NCBI RefSeq assembly: GCF_030268965.1
Contig: NZ_BSSE01000002.1
Coordinates: 310,001-374,000, forward strand
Direction of reading: 5' to 3'
Length of the DNA stretch: 64,000 nt
From: Microtetraspora sp. NBRC 16547
GTDB taxonomy: Bacteria > Actinomycetota > Actinomycetes > Streptosporangiales > Streptosporangiaceae
Below, in pieces: positions 27,158-36,261 of the stretch. A program made the position numbers and the translations under genes. Numbering within the stretch: position 1 is the stretch's first letter; each line of letters begins with the position of its first letter. The notes under the pieces were generated by a model. The model had not been told where the DNA came from. It did not search any database and saw only the letters and a program-made list of their open reading frames with translations.

Positions 27158-29527
27158 CTACGCGGGGTCGGGCTCAGGGCTCATCGAGCGAACCTCGAAG
27201 CGCCACAGCGAGTAGCCGAAGCCGGAGGCCCGCTTGACACCCTGCATCCGCACGTACCGGGCGGTCACCGGGGCGAAGGTGAGCTCGTCCACGCGGGCGC
27301 CCGAGGGCTTGCCCCGGACCGCGACCGCCGTCTTCCAGTTGGCGGCGTCGTCGGAGACCTGGATGTCGTAGTCACGACCGGAGGCCGTCTCCCAGTCGAG
27401 CAGGACGCGCTGGACGCTCTGCGGGGAGCCGAGGTCCACCTGGATCCATTCGCCGTCGCGGTAGGCACTGGCCCATCGGGTCTTGGGGTCTCCGTCGGTG
27501 GCGTTCTCCGGCCCCAGGCTCGCCACTTCGGACGACGACGCGGTGGTCGGCTGGTGCAGCGCCAGGTCCGGCACCTCGTAGACGCGCATGCTCCACAGGG
27601 CGTACCCGTTCTGCTTCTTGCCCGCCTGCGTGCCGACGAGCCGTACGTGCCGGGCCGTGACCGGATCGAACGTGAGAGTGTCGGTTCCGGCGGTTTCGCG
27701 GCCCGTACGGCCGGCGACCGTGGTCCAGTTCTCGCCGTCCCTGGACACCTGGATCTCGTAGTCGCGGCCGTACGCGGGCGCCCAGTCCAGCTCGACCTTG
27801 CTGATCGCGAACGGTTTGCCGAGGTTCACCCGCAGCCAGGCCTCGTCTCCCGGACCGCCGGCCCACTTGGTGCTACGCACCCCGTCGAACGCCGCGGCCG
27901 CCTCACCGGCGGAGGCGGTCGCCTCCTTGCCGAGGCTCACCTCCCCCGAGGCCGCCGAGGCCAGCGTCGTGGCGACCTTCGTCAGCCCGGTGCCCACGCC
28001 GAGCTTGCGCACCGTGCCGAGGAAGGCGCTGTACGGCACGCCGGCCTTGGCCCCGCTCCACATCTTCTGCGCCAGCACGCCGAACGTGGGCTCGACCAGC
28101 CCGTGCACGTCCAGCTCCGTGTAGGTGGCCTCGGTCAGGTCGTTCCACACCGCCGACATGGCTCCGAGCAGTTGCGGGTCACCGGGGGCCACGTCCTGCC
28201 CGCCGGGGAAGACGTGCGGCTCCCACTGGTCGTAGAGGTACTTTCCGTCCAGCCCGCGGCCGTGGTAGTAGCCCGCGAACGGGACGACGTAGAGCAGGGC
28301 GTCATTGGTGTTGATGAAGGAGTAGCCGTCCCGCTTGAGCGCCTGCGGCCCGTACCAGCCGTTGTTCCAGCTGTTCATGATCACGTCGCGGTCGTAGCCG
28401 TCGGTGTCGGCCGTCATGACCGACAGGCTGCCCCAGGCCCTCGGCTGCTTGCCGAGCGCGCGGATGTGGGCGGCCATCTCGTTGAAGTAAATCTTGTAGC
28501 GGGGCTTGTCCACCGTGTACTCGTCGGCGCCGAAGTGCACGTCAGGACTGCGGAACCAGGGCACGAACTCGTCGAACACCAACTTCATGAACGCGGTGGT
28601 CTCCGGCTTGGACAGATCGAGGTGGTCGGAATCGCCGTTGTTGAGGCCGAGCGACGGGCGGAACTTGATGAACGCCAGCGAGTGGGCGGGCGCGTCGAAC
28701 TCGGGGATGATCGTGACGCCGTTCGCGGCGGCGGTGTCCTCGAAGGAGTCCCAGTCCGCGCGGTCATAGGCCCCGTCCGCCGAGGCCAGCCCGGCCAGCT
28801 CGGGGTTGTCGGTCTTGAGCCGGAAGCCGGCCTGGACGTCGCTCCAGGAGGGCTTGTCGCCCTTGAAACCGTTGTCGTTGAGGTGCAACTGCAGCTGGTT
28901 GAGTTTGAACCAGCCCATCAGCCGCAGGTAGTCGCGGATGTAGTCGGCGGTGAAGAAGCGCCGTCCGACGTCCAGCATGAAGCCGCGCACCTTGTAGTTC
29001 GGCCAGTCCACGGCCGTGCCCACGGGGACCGAGTCGCGGCCGTCGTCGAGCAGCAGGATCTGCAGGAGGCTGCGCGTGCCGTAGTAGACACCCTTCGCGG
29101 TCGGCGCGGCGATCGTCACGTTGCGATCGGTGACCGTGAGGGTGTAGCCCTCCTCCGTGAACCGGGCGCCACCCGCCGCGTCGGCGAGGGCGGGATCGAT
29201 CGACAGGACGATGTCGCCATCCTGCGGGATCCGGGGGGAGACATCCAGCTTTCGCCCCGTCACCTGTTCGATCTCGGCCGAGAGTCGCGCGCCCTGGTCC
29301 TCGAGCTCGTCGACCTGCCTCTTGGCCAGCACGATTCGGCTGTGCTTACGCAGCTCGAACGAGCCGGTTCCGCCCTCCCATTGCTGCAGCGCGGGGACCA
29401 CGGCGGGCTTGGCGTTGGGGTTGGTGCTCGTTGGGGCGGGGTCGGCCGCCGCGGACGGGACGGCGAGGAGCGGCACGCATAACGCGAGCGCCACCCCTCC
29501 GACCAATCGGGCTACATGTCGCTTCAT
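27158..29527 (-). CDS. Secreted GH20 beta-N-acetylhexosaminidase with two CBM32 modules
   Basis: This 789-residue exported enzyme releases terminal beta-GlcNAc/GalNAc. A signal peptide covers residues 1-28 (LALCVPLLAVPSAAADP). The GH20b domain spans about 40-175; the catalytic barrel starts at RGFMLDVGRRFFTADYI (181) and has the catalytic pair in VHFGADEYTV (Asp335-Glu336). Two discoidin/CBM32 modules follow at about 535-660 and 665-785 (both with ATAS and WASAYRDGEWIQVDLG-type blocks). The ATG at 29525-29527 is preferred over an upstream in-frame TTG because it begins the signal peptide and has AGCAGG upstream. Two dre-like palindromes lie 57-128 bases upstream, placing it under probable DasR control. 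Confidence 0.9.
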   Translation of the reverse strand: MKRHVARLVGGVALALCVPLLAVPSAAADPAPTSTNPNAKPAVVPALQQWEGGTGSFELRKHSRIVLAKRQVDELEDQGARLSAEIEQVTGRKLDVSPRIPQDGDIVLSIDPALADAAGGARFTEEGYTLTVTDRNVTIAAPTAKGVYYGTRSLLQILLLDDGRDSVPVGTAVDWPNYKVRGFMLDVGRRFFTADYIRDYLRLMGWFKLNQLQLHLNDNGFKGDKPSWSDVQAGFRLKTDNPELAGLASADGAYDRADWDSFEDTAAANGVTIIPEFDAPAHSLAFIKFRPSLGLNNGDSDHLDLSKPETTAFMKLVFDEFVPWFRSPDVHFGADEYTVDKPRYKIYFNEMAAHIRALGKQPRAWGSLSVMTADTDGYDRDVIMNSWNNGWYGPQALKRDGYSFINTNDALLYVVPFAGYYHGRGLDGKYLYDQWEPHVFPGGQDVAPGDPQLLGAMSAVWNDLTEATYTELDVHGLVEPTFGVLAQKMWSGAKAGVPYSAFLGTVRKLGVGTGLTKVATTLASAASGEVSLGKEATASAGEAAAAFDGVRSTKWAGGPGDEAWLRVNLGKPFAISKVELDWAPAYGRDYEIQVSRDGENWTTVAGRTGRETAGTDTLTFDPVTARHVRLVGTQAGKKQNGYALWSMRVYEVPDLALHQPTTASSSEVASLGPENATDGDPKTRWASAYRDGEWIQVDLGSPQSVQRVLLDWETASGRDYDIQVSDDAANWKTAVAVRGKPSGARVDELTFAPVTARYVRMQGVKRASGFGYSLWRFEVRSMSPEPDPA

Positions 29528-29583
29528 GCGCAATTCAACCTGCTTTCGAGCGAGATTGAAAGACTTATACCTCAAATGGAGCG

Positions 29584-29599
29584 GGGGGTATAGACCAGT
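29584..29599. promoter_or_regulatory. dre-like site 1 upstream of GH20
   Basis: GGGGGTATAGACCAGT matches 12 of 16 positions of the DasR element ACTGGTCTAGACCAGT, including an intact right half. It lies about 57 bases before the GH20 start. Confidence 0.6.
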
Positions 29600-29639
29600 T
29601 AGGCCGCCGGAATGGAGATGGTCAGCATCAGATCAGCTC

Positions 29640-29655
29640 GTCGGTCTAGACCGAA
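29640..29655. promoter_or_regulatory. dre-like site 2 upstream of GH20
   Basis: TCGGTCTAGACCGA (29641-29654) is a perfect 14-base palindrome with the exact dre core GGTCTAGACC. It lies about 115 bases upstream of GH20 and about 340 bases upstream of the divergent ROK gene. Confidence 0.72.
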
Positions 29656-29896
29656 CCGCGGGGCCCGCTCGCGCTTTCTCGCGCCGAAACAGCAGCTGAT
29701 CGCGTGAATGTCCTGCTCACGGCGGTCACCCGAAACCGGGCGACGCACTCGCTGCGACCACGCCCCTGGTACGGACGAGAGCTGGGTTGCGCTTCTCCCC
29801 TCAGAGATCCGATGTCTGCGGCCTCGACCACACGAACCTAAGGAGGGTGGATCTATCGCGGTGCGAGAGGCGGCTCTCGGCTCGATTCAGCAGGTG

Positions 29897-29947
29897 ATTT
29901 TCGTTCGTCAAGAAAATCTGCTGCTGGGTTTCTTGACGAACGAAAAT
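29897..29947. promoter_or_regulatory. Perfect 19-bp inverted repeat upstream of the ROK gene
   Basis: ATTTTCGTTCGTCAAGAAA (29897-29915) and its exact reverse complement (29929-29947) flank a 13-base spacer. The arms are AT-rich compared with the surroundings and themselves quasi-symmetric (TTTC...GAAA). The position 46 bases before the ROK start suggests an autoregulatory operator pair. The rest of the 465-base gap 29528-29992 holds the two dre-like sites and no gene. Confidence 0.65.
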
Positions 29948-29992
29948 TGCCCGTGCCACGATCCATGCACGTCGACCACGGAGGAGCCTTCG

Positions 29993-31186
29993 ATGGACGT
30001 TCCCGCACTACTCCTGCCCGGTGACGGCCCGGATGTGATCTCCGGGCAGACGCGGGCCGCGGTGTTCGCGGCGGTTCTGTCGGCGGGCCCGCTGTCGCGT
30101 GTCGAGGTGGCCGAGCGTACGGGCCTGTCCCCCTCGACCGTGACGAAGGTCGTCGCCCCGCTGATGGAGGCCGGCTACCTGGTCGAGACCGGCGTGGCGT
30201 CGGCGGGAGGCACGCCGGGACGGCCGCGGCGGATGCTCAGCGTCAACCGCGACCGGCATCGCGTGGCCGGCGTCAAGCTGCACCCGTCCAAGGTCACCGC
30301 CGTGCTCACCGACATGGAGGGCAGGGTCACCGCCCGGGCCGAGCGGCGGCTGCGTGGTCACCGGCCGGAGTCCGTCCTGCGCACGGCCGCCGACGCCGTC
30401 GCGGAACTGATGGTCACCGAGGGCCCGCCCGCGCTCGGCCTGGGCGTGGGCGTCGGCGGTCACGTCGACCAGACCACCGGAAAGATCGTGCACTCGGGCA
30501 TCCTGGGCTGGGAGGACGTCGACGTCGCGGGGCCGCTGGCCGAGCTGACCGGGCTGCCGACCGTGGTGAGCAACGACGTCAACACCCTGGTCGTGGCCGA
30601 GCACTGGTTCGGCAAGGGCCGCGGCACCGAGTCGTTCGCCGTCGTCACGGTCGGGGCCGGCATCGGTTGCGGCCTGCTGCTCGGCGGTCGGCTCTACACC
30701 GGCGCCGGCGGCCTGGCGGGCGAGCTCGGCCACCTGCCCCTCTATCAGGACGGGCCGGAGTGCAGCTGCGGCAACCGCGGCTGTCTGGAGGCGATGGCCT
30801 CCACCCCGGCCATCCTGCGCTCGATAGCTGAGCGGGGCGGACCCGCCCTGCGCTCGATCGTCAGAGCGGCGCGGCTGGCCCGGGAGGATTCCGGACCGTC
30901 CGGCGCCGCCGCGCGAGCCGCCTTCGAGGCCGCGGGCGAGGCCTTGGGGAGGGGTCTGGCCGCGCTCTACAACCTGCTCAACCTGGAGATGGTGATCCTC
31001 TCCGGCGAGGACGTCAACGCGCACGACCTGTTCGGTCCCGCCGCGTCCGCCGCCGCCGAGGCGCACGCCTTCTCCACGGCCGCTCGTGACTGCGAGCTGG
31101 TCGTCGACGCGGTGGACGACCAGCTGTGGGCGCGCGGGGCCGCCTGCCTCGTGATCCACCAGGCCGTCGGCATCACCCCCCGATAG
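29993..31186 (+). CDS. ROK-family transcriptional regulator
   Basis: This 397-residue ROK-family repressor has an N-terminal MarR-like winged helix (GPLSRVEVAERTGLSPSTVTKVVAPLMEAGYLVE, about residues 30-63) and a sugar-kinase-like body: ATP/sugar block GVGVGGHVD, ND in VVSNDVNTLVVAEHWFGKG, the GGLAGELGHLPL signature and the zinc Cys cluster CSCGNRGCLE. ATG at 29993 has GGAGGAG six bases before it; the frame runs open upstream but through the inverted repeat. It stands before a sugar-uptake/dextran-type remnant and a GH13 gene, which it probably controlled. Confidence 0.88.
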   Translation: MDVPALLLPGDGPDVISGQTRAAVFAAVLSAGPLSRVEVAERTGLSPSTVTKVVAPLMEAGYLVETGVASAGGTPGRPRRMLSVNRDRHRVAGVKLHPSKVTAVLTDMEGRVTARAERRLRGHRPESVLRTAADAVAELMVTEGPPALGLGVGVGGHVDQTTGKIVHSGILGWEDVDVAGPLAELTGLPTVVSNDVNTLVVAEHWFGKGRGTESFAVVTVGAGIGCGLLLGGRLYTGAGGLAGELGHLPLYQDGPECSCGNRGCLEAMASTPAILRSIAERGGPALRSIVRAARLAREDSGPSGAAARAAFEAAGEALGRGLAALYNLLNLEMVILSGEDVNAHDLFGPAASAAAEAHAFSTAARDCELVVDAVDDQLWARGAACLVIHQAVGITPR

Positions 31187-31202
31187 AAAGAAGATCCCCG
31201 AG

Positions 31203-32315
31203 GTGAAGACGCTGCGCGAGGTCGTCATCCCCGGCTTCAAGGCCAAGCACCCCGGCGCGAACGTCCAGGACGTGGCCGTGCCGTACGACCAGCTCCACCA
31301 GAAGCTGATCACCTCGGCCGCGGGGGCCGACCTGCCCGACGTGATGCGCTCGGACATCATCTGGGTGCCCGAGCTGGCCAAGGTCGCGGACGTCTTCGAC
31401 GGCTTCCACCTCGACCAGTACGGCTACCCGCGCAGGGCCGTACGTCCCGACGGCGGGCAGGTGGACGTCGCCGAGGCGTTCGTCAGCCTGATCGAGGCGG
31501 TGCGCGGCTGGCTGCCCGAGGCCAAGCTGATCTTCAACAACGTCAACGACTTCCCGGTCTGGGCCACGGCCGACGCGCCGCAGGGCGCGACCTACAACGA
31601 ACCGTGGGAACCGCACGCCGAGCTCGGAGACCTGGCCGCCGCCGCCACCCGGGCCAGGCTGCTCGCACCCGGCCGGCCCGCGATCATGGCCGCCTACCAG
31701 TCGGCCTACAAGCGCGGCGACGCCGACCTGACGACGAAGCTGACCATGGCCACCCTGTTCTCGCACGGCTGCACCCAACTGCTGGCGGGCGAGGGCGGCA
31801 ACATCCTGGTCGACCCGTACTACGTCGACAACCAGGTCGCCGCGCGAGACACCCAGGCGATGCTCGTGCGCTGGTACGACTTCCTGGTCGCCACCGGTGA
31901 CCTGCTCCTCGCGCCGGGCAGCGCCGACATCACCCGCTCGGTCGCCGGATCACACAACGACGAGATCGACGTACACGGCGCGCCAACGCATCACGAGCCC
32001 AGGGCCGGTACGGTCTGGCGCAGGGTCGTCGGCTCGCCGGCCGGACAGACCGTGCACCTCATCAACCTCAGCGGGCAGGACGATCTCGGCTGGGACACGC
32101 CCAAGCGGCCCGCGCCCGCCGTTCCCGGCCTCTCGCTGCGGCTTCGCCGTACCGGATCGGCCCTGCCCGTGGTCCGTGTCGGCGACCCGGACTCGGACGC
32201 GGGACCGGAGCTGCGCGCGGTCGAGGTCACCGCCGACGGCGACCACGCCGTCGCCGCGCTGCCACCGCTCGGCGTGTGGCAGGTCATTCACATCTCTCGG
32301 GGAGAAACCGTATGA
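31203..32315 (+). pseudogene. Chimeric ORF: sugar-binding protein fragment fused in frame to the C-terminal half of a GH66 enzyme
   Basis: The first about 62 residues (REVVIPGFKAKHPGANVQ to DIIWVPELAK) are an internal piece of a family-1 sugar-binding protein, without signal peptide, lipobox or C-terminal lobes. From about residue 65 (DGFHLDQYGYPRRA) the sequence is the C-terminal half of a GH66 dextranase/cycloisomaltooligosaccharide glucanotransferase, keeping the Asp and Glu active-site positions (HLDQYG, YNEPWEP) but lacking the first half of the barrel. The frame is open for 370 residues and the stop overlaps the GH13 start (ATGA). The simplest reading is a deletion that removed the rest of the binding protein, the permeases and the GH66 N-terminus. 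Neither parent activity is expected. Confidence 0.75.
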
Positions 32316-33844
32316 ACTGGCGGGATGCCGTCATCTACCAGGTCTACCTGCGTTCGTTCCACGACGCCGACGGCGACGGAGTGGGCGACCTGGACGGGTT
32401 TCGGGCCAAACTCGACTACCTCGTCGAACTGGGCGTGGACGGGATCTGGCTCAACCCCTGCTACCCGTCGCCCGGCGCCGACCACGGCTACGACGTGGCC
32501 GACTACACCGACGTGGACGCCCGCTACGGCGGGCTGCCCGCCTTCGACCGGCTGCTGGCCGCCGCGCACGAGCGCGGCCTGGCGGTGCTGATGGACCTGG
32601 TGCCCAACCACTGCTCAGCGGAGCACGCGTGGTTCAAGGAGGCGCTGGCCGGGCGGGGCCGCGACCGATTCATCTTCCGCGAGGGCCGGGGCGAGGAGCC
32701 GCCGAACAACTGGCGGTCGATCTTCGGCGGTCCGGCGTGGACCCGCGTCGACGACGAGTGGTACCTGCACAGCTTCGACTCCTCCCAGCCCGATTTCAAC
32801 TGGCGCAACCCCGCCGTCGGCGCGTATTTCGATGACGTGCTGCGCTTCTGGTTCGAGCGCGGCGTGGACGGCTTCCGCATCGACGTGGCGCACATGCTCT
32901 TCAAGCACGCCGACCTGCCGGACTGGCCGCACTATCCGGAAGACAACCCCTACGCCGCGAACCAGCCCGAAGTGCACGAGGTGATCCGGCGCTGGCGCAA
33001 GATCGCCGACTCCTACGGCCGCACGCTCGTCGGCGAGATCTGGGTGCCCACCGTCAGCGACCTCTCCCTCTACCTGCGCCCGGACGAGCTGCCCGGCGCG
33101 TTCTACTTCGACCTCCTGGTCTGCCCGTGGGACGCCGGCCGCTTCCGCGCCTCGATCGATCGCGGCCTGACCGAGATCGGCACGGCGATCACCTGGACGC
33201 TGGCCAACCACGACGTGCACCGGACGGTCAGCCGCTTCGGCCTCATCAGCCGCGAAGGCGGACCGGACACCCGCCCGCGCGGAGTCGTCGATGTGGCCCT
33301 CGGCGTACGGCGGGCCCGTGCGGCCTTGTTGCTCCTGCTCGCGCTGCCCGGCTCCGTCTACCTCTACCAGGGTGAGGAGGCGGGCTTGCCCGAGGTGCTC
33401 GACCTGCCCGACGCGGCGCGCCAGGACCCGACCTGGCTGCGTTCCGGAACCGCCGACTACGGCCGCGACGGCTGCAGGGTTCCGCTTCCCTGGACCGCCT
33501 CCGGCCCGTCCTTCGGCTTCTCCACCTCCTCGGCTACGTGGCTGCCGCAACCGTCCTGGTTCGCCGACTTCGCGATCGAGGACCAGATGGCCCGCGACGG
33601 CTCCACGTGGCGGTTGCACAGGGACGCGCTCCGCCTGCGGTCCAGGATCGACGGCGAACTGGAGTGGCTGGAGACGGGCCGAGCCGACGTGCTCGCCTTC
33701 CGGCGGGGCGACACCGTCTGCGTGACGGTCTTCGGTCAGGAGCCGTTTCCGTCCTCCGAGTACGGGACGCCGCTGCTCGCCTCGGCGGACGCGCCCAAGG
33801 GCGTGGTGGCGGGGGGCAGTTCGGCGTGGTTACGGAGCGCCTGA
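32312..33844 (+). CDS. GH13 alpha-glucosidase / oligo-glucosidase
   Basis: This 510-residue alpha-amylase-family enzyme is cytoplasmic (no signal). It shows VIYQVYLRSFHDADGDGVGDLDG, GVDGIWLNPCYPSPGADHGYDV (region I), DGFRIDVAHML with the nucleophile Asp (region II), LVGEIWVP with the acid/base Glu (region III) and TLANHDVHR (region IV). Such architecture fits alpha-glucosidases of GH13 subfamilies that act on short alpha-glucans. ATG at 32312 has GGGGAGAAA upstream and overlaps the preceding stop. Its pairing with a GH66 remnant suggests an original role in degrading isomalto-oligosaccharides from dextran. Confidence 0.88.
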   Translation: MNWRDAVIYQVYLRSFHDADGDGVGDLDGFRAKLDYLVELGVDGIWLNPCYPSPGADHGYDVADYTDVDARYGGLPAFDRLLAAAHERGLAVLMDLVPNHCSAEHAWFKEALAGRGRDRFIFREGRGEEPPNNWRSIFGGPAWTRVDDEWYLHSFDSSQPDFNWRNPAVGAYFDDVLRFWFERGVDGFRIDVAHMLFKHADLPDWPHYPEDNPYAANQPEVHEVIRRWRKIADSYGRTLVGEIWVPTVSDLSLYLRPDELPGAFYFDLLVCPWDAGRFRASIDRGLTEIGTAITWTLANHDVHRTVSRFGLISREGGPDTRPRGVVDVALGVRRARAALLLLLALPGSVYLYQGEEAGLPEVLDLPDAARQDPTWLRSGTADYGRDGCRVPLPWTASGPSFGFSTSSATWLPQPSWFADFAIEDQMARDGSTWRLHRDALRLRSRIDGELEWLETGRADVLAFRRGDTVCVTVFGQEPFPSSEYGTPLLASADAPKGVVAGGSSAWLRSA

Positions 33845-33854
33845 CGTGTCACGG

Positions 33855-33870
33855 CGGGGCTCGGGCCCCG
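33855..33870. terminator. Small GC hairpin between convergent genes
   Basis: CGGGGC-TCGG-GCCCCG forms a 6-bp stem with a stable UUCG-like tetraloop (TCGG) between GH13 and the convergent MBL-fold gene. It is a modest bidirectional terminator candidate. Confidence 0.4.
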
Positions 33871-33879
33871 GATAGGTCA

Positions 33880-34686
33880 TCAGCGGGAGAGGTCGTCCAG
33901 CTGGAGGAAGGCTCGTTCGATGGCCTCCCTGGCGACCTCCTCGGGGTAGGGGAACAGCTTGACGAGGTTGCGTACCCCCTCGACGTGCGCCCGCCTGGCC
34001 AGCTCGGCCACGGCGGCCAGCTCGGCCTGCTGGCCGGCGACGAAGTCGCGGCCGACCACGGCGCCGTGACCGGGCACGATCACTGGCTCGGGCAGCTCGA
34101 CCAGCATCGCCGCGGTCGTAGCCGGCCAGTCGAGCGGGTAGGAGTCGCTGAACGCCGGCGGCGCTCCCTCCTCCACCAGGTCGCCCGCGAACACCACGCC
34201 CGCGTCGGGTACGTGCACGACGATGTCGTTGCTGCTGTGCCCGAGCCCGAAATGGCGCAGGTGCACGACCCGTCCGCCGATGTCGAGCGTCGCGGAGTCG
34301 GTGAACGTGTGATCGGGCGGGACGATCTCCACCTCCTCCACCTCGGCGCGCCTGTCCTCCGGCACGAATCCGGCGACCTTCGCGCGCTGCTCGAGGCCGT
34401 CCCGCTCGATCTCCTCGGCGCACCTGACGTGGCCCCAGATCTCGGCGGGCCGGAACAGGGCGTTGCCGAAGTAGTGGTCGAAGTGGGAGTGGCTGTTGAC
34501 CACCGTCCACGGGCTGCCGGTGATCCTCCTGATCGCCTCGATCAGGTCGGCCGCCTCCCGGTGCGACATCCGCGTATCGAGCACGAGGCAGTGCCCCTCG
34601 CCGACCACCAGTCCGACGTTCAGGTCGTAGGACTCATGGCGACGGACGTAAACCCGGTCGCCGACCTCATGCCACTCCTCGCCCAT
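33880..34686 (-). CDS. MBL-fold metallo-hydrolase
   Basis: This 268-residue protein has the metallo-beta-lactamase fold: VVNSHSHFDHYFGNALF supplies the HxHxDH metal site (about residues 65-70), GLGHSSNDIVVHVPDAGVVFAGDLVEEG the third His and bridging Asp, and VPGHGAVV the final His. The layout resembles the general MBL hydrolase group (including quinoprotein-relay-type sequences), and substrate cannot be assigned. It is followed by the divergent-spaced but co-directional M48 protease gene upstream. Confidence 0.82.
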   Translation of the reverse strand: MGEEWHEVGDRVYVRRHESYDLNVGLVVGEGHCLVLDTRMSHREAADLIEAIRRITGSPWTVVNSHSHFDHYFGNALFRPAEIWGHVRCAEEIERDGLEQRAKVAGFVPEDRRAEVEEVEIVPPDHTFTDSATLDIGGRVVHLRHFGLGHSSNDIVVHVPDAGVVFAGDLVEEGAPPAFSDSYPLDWPATTAAMLVELPEPVIVPGHGAVVGRDFVAGQQAELAAVAELARRAHVEGVRNLVKLFPYPEEVAREAIERAFLQLDDLSR

Positions 34687-34767
34687 GGCAGCACTTTACG
34701 CAGCACGCGCCATCGCATAGGGCGTTAAGGTCGCCGTACGCCCAGCGGCCGAGCACGTACCACTTCG

Positions 34768-36261
34768 TCAGCCCGGCAGCGTGGCGGCCGCGTATGGCGT
34801 CCCCACCCCGGGCAGCAGCGAGACGCCCATCCGGGCGAGCCACTCCCGCGCGCCCGCGACCTGCGTGGGATCGGCCGCGAGCCGGGCTGCGTACTCGTCC
34901 ACGTCGACCTTCTTGCCCGCCGCGTCGAGCAGCGTGGCGGGGTCGGTCCACGACAGCGTCCACCGGGCCTTGCCGTTTCTGATGAGCACGCCCTCGATGG
35001 CGCGGGCCAGGACCTTGGCCACCAGATCCGGCGACGGGCGCCAATCGAGCCGGAGGAGCTCCTCGTGGAGGGCGGCGGCCTGGCCCCGGGCCAGCGCCTC
35101 CAAGGCGGCATCGAGGGACGGCGCCGGCCCGCCCACGATGCGCTGACCCGCGACCGAGAGGTCCTGCACCGCCTCGTCGTTGAGGCCCATGTACATGCCC
35201 TGGGCGACCATCTCCTCCCAGGGCAGCGGGCGCAGCCTCAGCGCCTCATCGGTCCAGAAGGTCTGCTCCACGGCGTTCGCCGCGCGAGCGGGGTCCCGGA
35301 GGAGCGCCGGTGCGGGACGAGGGTCGCCGACGTGTGGCGCGTCCTCCAGGGCGGCGATGGCGACCAGTCGCTGGGGCAGGCTCGGGTGGGAGTCGTACGG
35401 GCTGGTCTCCTCGTCGGCCCCGTCCGCCTGGGCGATCTGGGCCCGATGCACGTCGACGAGGGCGCGGAAGCCGCCGAACAGGTCGGCCGGACGGCTTCCC
35501 GCCATGCCGGTCATGCCGACGTACCGCTCCATGTACAGGTTCCAGACGTCCGCCGTGCCGTGCACCTTGCGCAGGGCGTTTCCGGCGGCCTCACGGCTCG
35601 CGACGGCGGCCGCGAACCTGTCGGCCTCCAGCTCCTGCCTGCGTGAGACGGCCTGGGAGACCCGCAGGAAGAGCCTGGCGTAGAGGGAAAAGAGCTTCTG
35701 GATGAACGGGTGGTTCTCCAGGGACCGGACCGCCGCGAGCATGGCGATCCGGCCGCGGTACACCGGTGCGCCCAGCCGCGTGTGCGCTCCGCTGTAGTGG
35801 CCGAGCTCGTGTCCCAGCACCGCGCGCATCTCGTCGACGGTGAGCGTCATCAGCAGCGGCAGGCCGACGTACATGGTCCGGCGGCCCGCCAGCAGTCCCA
35901 TCCAGCTCGTGTCCTCGCTCACCGCGGCGTTCACCTCGGCGACCAGCCGGATCTCGTCCGGGGGGCGGGTCCCCACCCGCGTGGCGAGCTCCTCGACCGT
36001 CTGCCAGAGCACCGGCTCGTCCGCGCGGCCGACCGCGACGCCCGGCTCCGCTTGGCTTCCGCGCCGGTTGACCAGGATGAGACCGCGCAGCAGGGCCAGG
36101 GCGGCCAGGGTGAGCACGATCGCAATCTTCACCGAGCCGGCCGTGACGTGCTGTACGGCGGCGACGTCGATGAGAACCGCGGCTCCGAGTACGGCGGCGA
36201 CGAGCACGTAGAAGCCCGCCAGCAGGCCGAACGCGATCGTCGCGCGCAACGCGGTCACCAT
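34768..36261 (-). CDS. M48-family membrane metalloprotease
   Basis: This 497-residue zinc protease of the HtpX/STE24 group has two N-terminal membrane segments (about 8-31 and 44-64), then the catalytic motif VLGHELGHYSGAHTRLG (His151, Glu152, His155) and the downstream zinc Glu in RRQELEADRFAA. A C-terminal region from about 300 onward is not seen in HtpX and has no recognised family; it includes a repeated layout near RDPARAANAVEQTFWTDEALRLR. ATG at 36259-36261 has AGGAG seven bases before it. A role in membrane-protein quality control is inferred from the family. Confidence 0.83.
   Translation of the reverse strand: MVTALRATIAFGLLAGFYVLVAAVLGAAVLIDVAAVQHVTAGSVKIAIVLTLAALALLRGLILVNRRGSQAEPGVAVGRADEPVLWQTVEELATRVGTRPPDEIRLVAEVNAAVSEDTSWMGLLAGRRTMYVGLPLLMTLTVDEMRAVLGHELGHYSGAHTRLGAPVYRGRIAMLAAVRSLENHPFIQKLFSLYARLFLRVSQAVSRRQELEADRFAAAVASREAAGNALRKVHGTADVWNLYMERYVGMTGMAGSRPADLFGGFRALVDVHRAQIAQADGADEETSPYDSHPSLPQRLVAIAALEDAPHVGDPRPAPALLRDPARAANAVEQTFWTDEALRLRPLPWEEMVAQGMYMGLNDEAVQDLSVAGQRIVGGPAPSLDAALEALARGQAAALHEELLRLDWRPSPDLVAKVLARAIEGVLIRNGKARWTLSWTDPATLLDAAGKKVDVDEYAARLAADPTQVAGAREWLARMGVSLLPGVGTPYAAATLPG

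Noticed and set aside
30008-31381. Minus-strand open frame opposite the ROK gene
   Set aside because: It lacks any domain and overlaps a well-supported ROK regulator.
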